In this document: one piece after another, positions 52,573 through 61,501 of the stretch | Position numbering within the stretch: position 1 is the stretch's first letter | Layout: each line of letters starts with the position of its first letter | From: 66-474 sp044464225 | Lineage (GTDB): Bacteria; Pseudomonadota; Gammaproteobacteria; Xanthomonadales; Rhodanobacteraceae | Assembly: GCA_044464225.1 (NCBI GenBank) | Contig: JBIQLN010000005.1 | Span: 1 to 64,000, forward strand | Reading direction: 5' to 3' | DNA length: 64,000 nt | Program-made: the position numbers and the translations under genes | Notes under the pieces: model-generated | Told to the model about the DNA's origin: nothing | The model's database searches: none | The model's input: only the letters and a program-made list of their open reading frames with translations

Positions 52573-52953
52573 CGCTCCCGGACGAGGTGTTCGAAGCAGC
52601 CTGTTGCGGAAGCCGGCCATGGATGGCACGTTCTCGTGCCGATTACGCGAGACCCGGCGAGGTCGTGCCGGATTGAACCCGTCGCGGCCGGGAATGTTCG
52701 CAAGAACAGTGATAAGGCCGCCCATGGAGGAGCGCCCTGATGGTGGTGCGCGGCAAGCCAGAGGCAGCGGGGTCCGGCGAAGCTGCGATCATGGACGATC
52801 GCACGAATAATTGAGACACGCGTCAACAAACCGCCGCTCCGGCGGTCAACAACTGTGACGCCGGCACACCTTGCACGGGGGCGAGCACGCCTCTTGCACT
52901 TACGGGGTGGGCGCCCGCCCGGTGCGGGGCGCGGGAACACGTCGAGGGGCGTT
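52573..52953. other. 381-bp spacer before the GGDEF gene
   Basis: No gene seen. It contains a small perfect hairpin CCGCCG, CTC, CGGCGG (52831-52845) flanked by A and T bases, and AT-richer sequence just before it, which could be a promoter or weak terminator. Confidence 0.5.
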
Positions 52954-54765
52954 GTGGCGAAACACAGGGGAAAATTCGGCGTACTGGAGGCCATTCCCGG
53001 CGGGCATGCTTCGCTGCGCTGGTTCGGCTGGTTCGGCATCGGCCTGCTGGTGGTACCGGCGGGCGTGCTGGGCATGCTCGCGACCACCGGCAGTGAAGTG
53101 CTGGAGACGGGAAACGCGGCACTGCTGCTGCGCATCGCGGGGCTCTGCGCGCTGGCCGGTTCCGGGGTGCTGCTGGTCTGGACGCTCGGCAGCCTGCGGC
53201 GTCTCGCCGAATTGGCGCAAGTGCTCTGCGAACAGGGCGAGAATCCGGTCTTCATCAAGGATGCCGACCAGCGCTACCGCTTCGTCAACGAGGCGGCGGC
53301 GGGGCTGATCGGCCGCCGACCCGCGGACGTGCTGGGTCGGCGTGACAGCGAGCTGCAGCCGGGGGCCGACGCACTGGCGTGGGAGGAAAACGATCGCGTG
53401 TGCCTCGATCGCGACCTGCCCACCATGTTCCGCGAAGTGCAGGCGACTTCCTCGGGCGAACGCAGTTTCCTGGTTTCCAAGCGGCCGCTGCATGACACCC
53501 GCGGCCGCGTGTCGGGGCTGGTCGGCGCCGCGCGCGACATCACCGACGAACTCGAATTGCAGAAACTGACACGCCGCCGCACCGACGAAACGCGCATATG
53601 GTTCGACCTGAACCCGTTGCCGGTGGTGGTGTTTGCCAGCTCCGACCTGCGCATCCTGAGCGCCAATCCCGCGGCCGAGCAGTGTTACGGCTATCCGCGC
53701 CAGCGTTTCCAGCAACTGCATGTTTCCGACCTGTTCCTGCCGGCAGAAGCCGAACGCCTGCGCACCTACCTGCGCGACGCCGGCCGCGCGGTCCCGCCCG
53801 GCAGCGTTGCCTGGCAGCATCGCCGCGCCAATGGCGAAACCTTCGACGCACTCACCGATATCGGCAATCTGCCCCACGCCGAAGTTCCCGCGCGGATGAT
53901 GCTGGTGCGCGACCTGTCGGGCGAACACGCTTCGCGCCAGGCGCTGCGCGAATGTGCCGGGCGTTACGACGACCTCGTGGAATCGGGACTTGCGCTGGTC
54001 TGGATGCACGATCTGGACGGCCGGCTGTTGCGCGTCAATGCGTTGATGGCGCAGGCGCTCGGCTACAGCCGCGAGGAAATGATCGGCCGGCCGCTGGCCG
54101 ATTTCGTCGGGGACGAATCCGATGCCAACTGGAGGGATTACGTCGATCGTATCCGCAGCCTGCATCGCGACAGCGGCGTGTTGCATTTCATGTCGCGCAA
54201 CGGGGAGCGGCGCGTCCTGCAGTACCAGTTCATCTGTTACCCCGATGCCGAGCCCACGCCTTACGTGCTGGGCACGGCGCAGGACGTGACCCTGCGGCAC
54301 CGTTACGAGCTGCGTCTGCGCGACCAGAACCAGCGCGACGCGCTGACCGGCTGCCGCACACGGCGTTTCCTGGAATTGTTCGCTATGCAGGCCACGCACG
54401 GCCAGGCGTGGGGATGCGCGGTGGTGGACATCGATTATTTCCGGCAATTGAATGCCAGCGAGGGGCGTGAACGCGGTGACGAGGTGCTGCGCGAAATGGC
54501 GCGGCTGCTTGGGACGACCGCCGGCGCGGGCGACGTGGTGGTGCGCCTCGGCGGGGACGAATTCGCGATCGTGATGCCGCACACCACCGATCACGGCGTG
54601 CGCGAACTGGCCGAACGCCTCGCGATGGCTTCGCGCGACGGCATGCCAGCCGTGTTCTCGATCGGTTGGGCATTGCGCGAAGCCGAAGAGCCTCTCGAAT
54701 CCACCCTGCGCCGCGCGGACAAGATGCTGTTGCACAATCGGGCACAGGAACGCGGCCCGGGCTGA
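52954..54765 (+). CDS. Membrane PAS-GGDEF diguanylate cyclase
   Basis: A 603-residue protein. Two helices near the N-terminus (LRWFGWFGIGLLVVPAGVLGML; LLLRIAGLCALAGSGVLLVW) are followed by three PAS domains (about residues 95-210, 220-325 and 335-445), then a GGDEF domain with an intact active site GGDEF at 533-537 and the DALTGCRTRRFL start. No RxxD inhibitory site precedes GGDEF, so product feedback is likely absent. It makes cyclic di-GMP in answer to an unknown signal. GTG 52954 is chosen because GAGGGG precedes it; GTG 52855 is in frame. Confidence 0.9.
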   Translation: MAKHRGKFGVLEAIPGGHASLRWFGWFGIGLLVVPAGVLGMLATTGSEVLETGNAALLLRIAGLCALAGSGVLLVWTLGSLRRLAELAQVLCEQGENPVFIKDADQRYRFVNEAAAGLIGRRPADVLGRRDSELQPGADALAWEENDRVCLDRDLPTMFREVQATSSGERSFLVSKRPLHDTRGRVSGLVGAARDITDELELQKLTRRRTDETRIWFDLNPLPVVVFASSDLRILSANPAAEQCYGYPRQRFQQLHVSDLFLPAEAERLRTYLRDAGRAVPPGSVAWQHRRANGETFDALTDIGNLPHAEVPARMMLVRDLSGEHASRQALRECAGRYDDLVESGLALVWMHDLDGRLLRVNALMAQALGYSREEMIGRPLADFVGDESDANWRDYVDRIRSLHRDSGVLHFMSRNGERRVLQYQFICYPDAEPTPYVLGTAQDVTLRHRYELRLRDQNQRDALTGCRTRRFLELFAMQATHGQAWGCAVVDIDYFRQLNASEGRERGDEVLREMARLLGTTAGAGDVVVRLGGDEFAIVMPHTTDHGVRELAERLAMASRDGMPAVFSIGWALREAEEPLESTLRRADKMLLHNRAQERGPG

Positions 54766-54945
54766 TCGCGCTGACCGTGATCATCCCCGGTCGTTCTTCG
54801 CCGGGCGATGACCCGTTCCTCTCGAGCCACCAACCGGAACGGTCATCCATGCCTGACTTTCCGTGGGCTTATTGCGCTGCAGCATCGTGGCGCTTAGCAT
54901 TCCCGGTTTGCCCTCCCGGCGGGCGGGCGCAACGAGCAACGGGCG

Positions 54946-56739
54946 ATGCGTAGCCATTATTGCGGTCTGATCGGTGAAGCCGAAGTCGGCCAATCCGTCA
55001 CGTTGTGCGGCTGGGCCGATGCCCGCCGCGATCACGGTGGCGTGGTGTTCATCGACCTGCGCGACCACGAGGGCATCGTCCAGATCGTGGCGGACCCCGA
55101 CCGATCCGAAGTGTTCAAGGTCGCGTCGAAAATCGGTTACGAAGACTGCCTGCGCGTCAGCGGAACCGTGCGGGTGCGTTCGAACATCAACGAGAAGATC
55201 CCGACCGGTCGCTACGAAGTGGTCGCCGAATCGATCGACTTGTTGAACGCCGCGCGCGACCTGCCGTTCGCGCTGCACGAAAACCCCAACGAAGAGATGC
55301 GGCTGAAGTACCGGTACCTCGACCTGCGTCGCCCGGAAATGCAGAAGGTGATGCGCACCCGCATCAGGCTGGTGCAGGCGCTGCGCCGCTGGCTCGACGC
55401 GCGTGGTTTCCAGGACATCGAGACGCCGATCCTCACCAAGGCGACGCCCGAAGGCGCGCGCGATTACCTGGTGCCCTCGCGCGTGCACGCCGGGCAATTC
55501 TACGCACTGCCGCAGTCGCCGCAGCTGTTCAAGCAGCTTCTGATGATCGCGGGCTTCGATCGCTACTACCAGATCGCGCGCTGCTTCCGTGACGAGGACC
55601 TGCGCGCCGATCGCCAGCCGGAGTTCACCCAGCTCGACATGGAGTTCGCGTTCGTCGAGGAGCGCGACGTGCAGGACACGGTGGAGGCGATGATCCGCGA
55701 GGTGTTCCGCGAAGTCGGCGGCATCGAACTGGCCGATCCGTTTCCACGCATGACCTGGGCGGAGGCGATGACGCGCTACGGGTCGGACAAGCCGGACCTG
55801 CGCATCGCGTCGGAACTGGTCGACGTCGCGGACGCGGTGAAGCACCTCGAATTCAAGGTGTTCTCCGGCCCCGCGAACGACGCCGACGGACGCGTCGCCG
55901 CGTTGCGCGTACCCGGTGGCGCGGATTCGTCGCGCAAGCAACTCGACGACTACGCCGCGTACGCCGCGAAGTTTGGTGCGAAAGGCCTGGCGTGGCTGAA
56001 GGTCACCGAAGCCGCGAAGGGACTGGAGGGCGTGCAGTCTCCCGTCGCGAAATTCCTCGACGCGGCGACGCTTGCGACCATCCTGCAAACGACCGACGCG
56101 CACGACGGCGATGCGCTGTTGTTCGGCGCCGGCAAGTGGGCGACCGTCAGCACCTTCATGGGTGCGTTGCGGCTCAGGGTCGCGCAGGATCGGGGGCTCG
56201 TCGCGCAAGGCTGGAAGCCGTTGTGGGTGACCGACTTCCCGATGTTCGAATACGACGAAGCCGAACAACGCTACGTCGCGCTGCATCACCCGTTCACCGC
56301 GCCCAAGGTCGATGACGCCGCGGCGTTGGGTGCGGATCCCGCGCATGCGGTAAGCCGTGGCTACGACATGGTGTTGAACGGCGCCGAGATCGGCGGCGGT
56401 TCGATCCGTATCCATCGGCCTGAAATGCAGAGCGCGGTATTCCGCCTGCTCGGCATCGGCGAAGACGAGGCGCGAGCGAAATTCGGGTTCCTGCTGGATG
56501 CGCTGAAGATGGGTGCGCCGCCGCACGGCGGGATTGCCTTCGGCATCGATCGCCTCGCCATGCTGATCGGTGGCACCGATGCCATCCGTGACGTGATCGC
56601 TTTTCCCAAGACCACCAGTGCGCAGGATCTGATGACGGATGCGCCGAGTGCGATCGACGCGAAACAGCTTGCGGAATTGCACGTGCAGGTACGGGAGCAG
56701 GGAAGCGCGGAGCAAAGAGCGGAGAGGAATCCGGGATAA
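54946..56739 (+). CDS. aspS: Aspartyl-tRNA synthetase, probably non-discriminating
   Basis: A 597-residue class II synthetase with an N-terminal OB fold, a catalytic core (RYYQIARCFRDEDLRADRQPEF as motif 2, GIAFGIDRLAMLI as motif 3) and the bacterial GAD insertion domain. In the OB-fold loop RRDHGG residue 30 is His, where discriminating E. coli AspRS has Leu; His here is a known mark of enzymes that also aspartylate tRNA-Asn, as in Pseudomonas aeruginosa. Length is typical. yebC follows after 189 bases. Confidence 0.94.
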   Translation: MRSHYCGLIGEAEVGQSVTLCGWADARRDHGGVVFIDLRDHEGIVQIVADPDRSEVFKVASKIGYEDCLRVSGTVRVRSNINEKIPTGRYEVVAESIDLLNAARDLPFALHENPNEEMRLKYRYLDLRRPEMQKVMRTRIRLVQALRRWLDARGFQDIETPILTKATPEGARDYLVPSRVHAGQFYALPQSPQLFKQLLMIAGFDRYYQIARCFRDEDLRADRQPEFTQLDMEFAFVEERDVQDTVEAMIREVFREVGGIELADPFPRMTWAEAMTRYGSDKPDLRIASELVDVADAVKHLEFKVFSGPANDADGRVAALRVPGGADSSRKQLDDYAAYAAKFGAKGLAWLKVTEAAKGLEGVQSPVAKFLDAATLATILQTTDAHDGDALLFGAGKWATVSTFMGALRLRVAQDRGLVAQGWKPLWVTDFPMFEYDEAEQRYVALHHPFTAPKVDDAAALGADPAHAVSRGYDMVLNGAEIGGGSIRIHRPEMQSAVFRLLGIGEDEARAKFGFLLDALKMGAPPHGGIAFGIDRLAMLIGGTDAIRDVIAFPKTTSAQDLMTDAPSAIDAKQLAELHVQVREQGSAEQRAERNPG

Positions 56740-56928
56740 ACCCGTGCCTTCGCGGGCGCCGTCGGCCCGCGTGCCCTGCCCCCTGAGTCAGGGAAAGGTT
56801 TCGCCGTCGCAGGGCAACGGCAAAACGGGTCGTGGAAGAGGGGCGCCATGGGGACGGGCGCACAGACGTGGCGGATTGGGGAGCGTTTCCCTAAACTTTC
56901 GTGGTTTCAGGAATAACGGAGCGCCCTC

Positions 56929-57651
56929 ATGGGACGTGGTCCTTCCATCGCCGGCCGCAAGAACGCGCAGGACGCCAAGCGCGGCCAGGTGTTCACCAAG
57001 CTGGTGCGCGAAATCATGGTAGCCGCGCGCGCGGGCGGCGGCGACGTCAATGGCAACGCGCAATTGCGCACCGCGGTGGACAAGGCCATCGCGGCGTCGA
57101 TGCCGAAAGACAACATCGAGCGCGCGATCAAGAAAGCCACGGGCGAGCTGGAGGGCGTCACCTACGAGGCACTGCATTTCGAGGGTTACGCCCCGGGCGG
57201 GGTCGCGGTACTGGTCGAGTGCCTGACCGACAATCGACAGCGCACCATTTCGGACGTTCGCCACGCCTTCACCAAATTTGGCGGCAATCTGGGTACCGAC
57301 GGTTCGGTGGCGTACCTGTTCAAGAAGATCGGCGTGCTGTCGTACGCCGGTGGCGCGGACGAGGAAAAGATCACCGATGCCGCGATCGAGGCGGGTGCGG
57401 AAGACGTCAAGGTGTGGCAGGAGGATGGCCAGATCGACGTGATCACGACGCCGGAATCGTTCGAGGCCGTGCGCGAGGCGATGGAGAAGGCAGGGCTGAA
57501 GCCGGACCATGCCGAGGTGACCATGCGCGCGGAACTCGACGTGCCGGTGGCGGCTGATCAGGTCGAGGCGGTGCAGGGCCTGCTGGCGCGGCTGGACGAA
57601 CTCGACGACGTCCAGAACGTGCATTCGAACGCGGATCTCCCGGCGGGCTGA
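56929..57651 (+). CDS. yebC: YebC/PmpR-family regulator
   Basis: A 240-residue three-domain protein. The N-terminus GRGPSIAGRKNAQDAKRGQVFTKLVREI, the MPKDNIERAIKKA helix and EGYAPGGVAVLVECLTDNRQRT are highly conserved. YebC proteins were named transcription regulators; recent work on some members ties them to relief of ribosome stalling. It heads the ruvC-ruvA operon, a standard location. GGAG lies upstream of ATG 56929. Confidence 0.95.
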   Translation: MGRGPSIAGRKNAQDAKRGQVFTKLVREIMVAARAGGGDVNGNAQLRTAVDKAIAASMPKDNIERAIKKATGELEGVTYEALHFEGYAPGGVAVLVECLTDNRQRTISDVRHAFTKFGGNLGTDGSVAYLFKKIGVLSYAGGADEEKITDAAIEAGAEDVKVWQEDGQIDVITTPESFEAVREAMEKAGLKPDHAEVTMRAELDVPVAADQVEAVQGLLARLDELDDVQNVHSNADLPAG

Positions 57652-57653
57652 TC

Positions 57654-58190
57654 GTGCATCCGGCGCAGCCGTTGCGCATCCTCGGCATCGATCCCGGCAG
57701 CCAGCGCACCGGCGTCGGTATCATCGAAGCCGATGCCACGGGGAAGCTGCGTTGCGTGTTCCGCGCGACGCTGCTGGTGGCGGGCGAGGAGACGTTTCCG
57801 TTGCGCCTGAAGCGCATCTACGACGAACTCTCGGACATCATCGAGGCGCACGCGCCGGCCGAAGCGGCGATCGAGCGCGTGTTCATGGCGAAAAACGCCG
57901 ATTCCGCGCTGAAGCTCGGGCAGGCGCGTGGCGCCGCGATCTGCGCGGCGGTAGGACGTGGCCTCGCGGTGCACGAATACGCGCCCAACGCGATCAAGCA
58001 GGCCGTGGTCGGCAAGGGCCACGCCGGCAAGGAACAGGTGCAGCACATGGTCGGCATCCTGCTCAATACGCGCGAACCGCTGCAAGCCGACGCGGCCGAC
58101 GCGCTCGCGATTGCGATCACGCACGCGCACTTGCGCGCCAGCGAGGCCCGCACCGGGATTTCCGTTGCGGCATGGGGACGACGTCGATGA
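57654..58190 (+). CDS. ruvC: Crossover junction endodeoxyribonuclease RuvC
   Basis: A 178-residue RNase H-fold nuclease that cuts Holliday junctions. Catalytic acids are visible in GIDPGSQRTG (Asp13), IERVFM and the DAADALAIAITH segment. It starts with GTG 2 bases after yebC and overlaps ruvA by ATGA, so expression is coupled. Confidence 0.95.
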   Translation: MHPAQPLRILGIDPGSQRTGVGIIEADATGKLRCVFRATLLVAGEETFPLRLKRIYDELSDIIEAHAPAEAAIERVFMAKNADSALKLGQARGAAICAAVGRGLAVHEYAPNAIKQAVVGKGHAGKEQVQHMVGILLNTREPLQADAADALAIAITHAHLRASEARTGISVAAWGRRR

Positions 58191-58780
58191 TCGGCCGGAT
58201 ACGCGGAACGCTGGTCGGCAAGCGGCCGCCGTGGGTACTCGTCGAAGTTGGCGGCGTCGGCTACGAGCTGGAAGTGCCGATGTCCACCTTGTACGACCTG
58301 CCGGACGTCGGCAGGGAGGTGGTCCTGCTGACCCACTACGCGCACAAGGAAGACACCGTCGCGCTGTACGGATTCCTTCGCGACGGCGAGCGCAACTTGT
58401 TCCGCGACCTGCAGAAGGTTTCCGGTATCGGCGCCCGCATCGCGCTGGCGGTGCTGTCGGGTGTTTCGACTTCGGAATTCGCGCGACTGGTGCAAGCCGG
58501 CGACGTCGCGGCGTTGACCCGCATTCCCGGCATCGGCAAGAAAACCGCCGAACGCATCGTGGTCGAGCTGCGCGACCGCATCGGCGACACCGTGGCGTCC
58601 ACACCGGGCGGCGGCATCACGCCGGTGACGCGTGATCCTCGCAGTGAAGCAGAGGCGGCCCTGCAGCAATTGGGCTACAAACCGGTGGAGGCGGCGCGAC
58701 TCGCAGCCGCCGCGTCCGAAGAGGGCGATGACGCCGAAACCATCATCCGCAAGGCATTGCGCGCGGCGCTGGGTCGATGA
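58187..58780 (+). CDS. ruvA: Holliday junction DNA helicase subunit RuvA
   Basis: A 197-residue protein with an OB fold (MIGRIRGTLVGKRPPWVLVEVGGVGYEL), two helix-hairpin-helix units (LQKVSGIGARIALAVLSG, LTRIPGIGKKTAERIVVELRD) and a C-terminal RuvB-binding domain (EAEAALQQLGYKPVEA). It holds the junction while RuvB pumps DNA. It overlaps kup by ATGA instead of leading to ruvB. Confidence 0.96.
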   Translation: MIGRIRGTLVGKRPPWVLVEVGGVGYELEVPMSTLYDLPDVGREVVLLTHYAHKEDTVALYGFLRDGERNLFRDLQKVSGIGARIALAVLSGVSTSEFARLVQAGDVAALTRIPGIGKKTAERIVVELRDRIGDTVASTPGGGITPVTRDPRSEAEAALQQLGYKPVEAARLAAAASEEGDDAETIIRKALRAALGR

Positions 58781-60684
58781 TGGACAAGACCGATATCCGT
58801 CCGGCGGAAGGCGAGGATTCGAGCCGCAAGACCATGCACGTCATGGTGATCGGCGCGATCGGCGTGGTGTTCGGCGATCTGGGCACCAGCCCGCTTTACA
58901 CCTTCGCCGAAGCCTTCAGCGACCAGCATGGCATGCCGGTGACCACGTTCAACGTGCTGGGCGTGCTGTCGCTGGTGCTGTGGACGCTGCTGATCGTGGT
59001 GGCGCTGAAGTACGTCACCTTCATCATGCGCGCGGACAACAAGGGCGAAGGCGGCATCATGGCGATGATGGCGCTGGCCCAGCGCGCCACCCGGCAATAC
59101 CCGCGTACCCGCAAGCTGGTGGTGCTGGCAGCGGTGCTGGGCGCGGCGTTGTTCTTCGGCGATGGCGTGATCACGCCGTCGATCACGGTGCTTTCCGCCG
59201 TGGAGGGGCTGGAAGTCGCCGCGCCGGCCCTGGCGCACTGGGTGGTCTGGATCGCGGTGATCGTGCTGGTCACGCTGTTCCTGATCCAGAAGCGCGGCAC
59301 GGGCGGGGTCGGCAAGGTGTTCGGTCCGGTGATGTGCGTGTGGTTCATCGCGCTGGGCCTCATCGGCGCGTACAACATCGCGCAGCACCCGTTGGTGCTG
59401 CGTGCGATCAATCCCTGGTACGGATTCAATTTCTTCGTCCACCATGGTGCCGGCGGGTTCCTGGTGCTGGGCGCGGTGGTGCTGTGCGTGACCGGCGCCG
59501 AGGCGTTGTACGCCGACATGGGTCACTTCGGGCGCAAGCCGATCACCGTCGCGTGGTACGGCTTCGTGATGCCCGGCCTGATGCTGAATTACTTCGGGCA
59601 GGGTGCATTGCTGGTCCACAATCCCGAAGCGGCCAGCAACCCGTTCTACCTCGCGGTGCCGTCCTGGGGCCTTTATCCGATGATCGCGCTGGCGACCGCG
59701 GCCGCGGTGATCGCTTCGCAGGCCGTGATCGCGGGCGCCTTCTCGATCATGCGCCAGGCGATCCAGCTCGGTTTCCTACCGCGCATGCCAGTGGTGCATA
59801 CGTCCAACGAGGAAGCCGGGCAAATCTACCTGCCGTGGGTCAATCGCCTCCTGATGATCCTCGTGGTGCTGGTGGTGATCGGCTTCGGTTCCTCCAAGGC
59901 GCTGGCCGGTGCCTACGGCATCGCGGTGACCGGCACCATGGCAATCGATACGGTGCTGTTCGTGATTGTGGCCTGGCGCATGTGGAAATGGCATCCGTTG
60001 CTGGTGCTCGCGGTGCTGGTGTTTTTCCTTTCCATCGACCTGGCTTTCTTTGGCGCCAACACGCTGAAGGTCGAAGACGGCGGCTGGTTCCCGCTGGTGC
60101 TGGGGCTCGCCGTGTTCGCCATCCTAACCACCTGGCGGCGTGGCCGCGACCTGGTGCTGCGGCAGTTGAAACACGGTGGACTCGCGCTCGCGCCGTTCAT
60201 CGCCAATCTCGCGGAGCATCCGCCGACGCGGGTGGAAGGCACCGCGATTTTCCTGGTCAGCGATCCCGATGCGGTGCCGCATGCATTGCTGCACAACCTC
60301 AAGCACAACAAGGTTCTGCACAAGCGCAACGTGATCCTGACGGTGGATACGCTGGAAACGCCCCACGCCGATCCCGACGAGCGGCTGGAGTTGAAGGGCC
60401 TCGGCAATGACTTCTATCTCCTGAAGCTGCGCTTCGGCTTCGCCGAAGATCCCAACGTGCCCGCCGCGCTGCAGGCTTGCGCCAGGCAGGGACTCGAACT
60501 CAAGATGATGGACACCACGTTCTTCCTGTCGCGCGAGACCATCGTCGCCACCGACCGTCCCGGCATGGCCTTGTGGCGCGACAAGCTGTTCGCGTTCCTC
60601 GCGCGCAACGCGTTGCCCGCCACCGCCTTCTTCAGCATTCCCGGCAACCGCCTGATCGAGTTGGGCGCGCAGGTGGAGATCTAG
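58777..60684 (+). CDS. kup: Low-affinity potassium uptake protein Kup
   Basis: A 635-residue K+/H+ symporter. The conserved start GDLGTSPLYT is at residues 33-42, the helix-2 region KYVTFIMRADNKGEGGIMAMMAL is intact, and about twelve membrane helices are followed by a cytoplasmic domain (GTAIFLVSDPDAVPHALLHNLKHNKVLHKRNVIL). It overlaps ruvA by 4 bp, so potassium uptake and recombination genes share a transcript. That may simply reflect insertion of kup after ruvA. Confidence 0.95.
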   Translation: MMDKTDIRPAEGEDSSRKTMHVMVIGAIGVVFGDLGTSPLYTFAEAFSDQHGMPVTTFNVLGVLSLVLWTLLIVVALKYVTFIMRADNKGEGGIMAMMALAQRATRQYPRTRKLVVLAAVLGAALFFGDGVITPSITVLSAVEGLEVAAPALAHWVVWIAVIVLVTLFLIQKRGTGGVGKVFGPVMCVWFIALGLIGAYNIAQHPLVLRAINPWYGFNFFVHHGAGGFLVLGAVVLCVTGAEALYADMGHFGRKPITVAWYGFVMPGLMLNYFGQGALLVHNPEAASNPFYLAVPSWGLYPMIALATAAAVIASQAVIAGAFSIMRQAIQLGFLPRMPVVHTSNEEAGQIYLPWVNRLLMILVVLVVIGFGSSKALAGAYGIAVTGTMAIDTVLFVIVAWRMWKWHPLLVLAVLVFFLSIDLAFFGANTLKVEDGGWFPLVLGLAVFAILTTWRRGRDLVLRQLKHGGLALAPFIANLAEHPPTRVEGTAIFLVSDPDAVPHALLHNLKHNKVLHKRNVILTVDTLETPHADPDERLELKGLGNDFYLLKLRFGFAEDPNVPAALQACARQGLELKMMDTTFFLSRETIVATDRPGMALWRDKLFAFLARNALPATAFFSIPGNRLIELGAQVEI

Positions 60685-60922
60685 GCCACCTCTTTCGCGG
60701 ACAGGCCGAGCAGCATTCCCGGCAATCGTCTGGTCGGACTGGCACGCAAATCTAGATCGGGCGACTTCAGCCGCCTGATCGCATCCTGAACATGCGATGT
60801 GACATCCGGTCGCCCGCGGCGCATGATGAAAATAACGCAGGTGCGGCCGTCGCGAAAAGTTCGTGCATGCAGCGGAGGCGCAGTCACTTTGCGGCGTCCA
60901 TGGATTGACGAGGAGGTGTCCC

Positions 60923-61429
60923 ATGCCTGCGAAGAGGGCAATCGAAAGGGCCAGGAAGGACAAGCGCGAAGGCAAGTCCGCCAGTACCCAGGCTGGCGAA
61001 TTCGTGCGCGAGGAAATCGACCACGTACGCGAGGGCAAGCACGGCGCGCGCTCGACCAAGCAGGCCATCGCAGTAGGGTTGTCCGAGGCACGTCGCGCCG
61101 GGGTGGACCTGCCGCCGCCCGAGAAGGGGCAGGCTTCGTCCGGCACCATCAAGCGCGCGAAGCGTGACCTTGCTGCGGGAAAAAAAGGTGCGGCAAGCCG
61201 CGCTTCGTCGAAGCGTTCGCGTGCGAGCAGCAAGGCCTTGAAGCGCGAAGGCCATTCGGCCGCGTCGAAAACTGCGCTCTCGAAACACGCCCGCAAGGCG
61301 GCGCACAAACGATCGGCTGGCGAACGATCCGCCGCAGCGAAGAAGGCCGCGCGCACCAAAGGTGCGAAAGAACGTTCCGCCGCGGCGCGCAAGGCGGCGC
61401 GGACGCGCGCAAAAAACCGCCAGCGCTGA
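60923..61429 (+). CDS. Basic DUF6496-type protein
   Basis: A 168-residue Lys/Arg/Ala-rich protein. The N-terminal part has HVREGKHGARSTKQAIAVGLSEARRAGVDLPPP, which matches a small conserved domain found in proteins loosely called plasmid-stabilisation or DUF6496. The C-terminal half is histone H1-like, with repeats such as SAAAKKAARTK and SAAARKAARTR, so DNA binding or compaction is plausible. A GAGGAGG site precedes ATG 60923. It has its own gap from kup and ruvB. Confidence 0.82.
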   Translation: MPAKRAIERARKDKREGKSASTQAGEFVREEIDHVREGKHGARSTKQAIAVGLSEARRAGVDLPPPEKGQASSGTIKRAKRDLAAGKKGAASRASSKRSRASSKALKREGHSAASKTALSKHARKAAHKRSAGERSAAAKKAARTKGAKERSAAARKAARTRAKNRQR

Positions 61430-61489
61430 TGGTCTGAAAATTCCGGCCTTCGAGCGTGGCGTTTCGCGTCGCGGGTCTGCGGGTTCCGG

Positions 61490-61495
61490 CATAAT
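61490..61495 (+). promoter_or_regulatory. -10 box giving a leaderless ruvB mRNA
   Basis: CATAAT ends 6 bases before ATG 61502, with no Shine-Dalgarno. It would give ruvB its own promoter, independent of ruvC-ruvA. Confidence 0.5.
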
Positions 61496-61501
61496 CACCG
61501 A

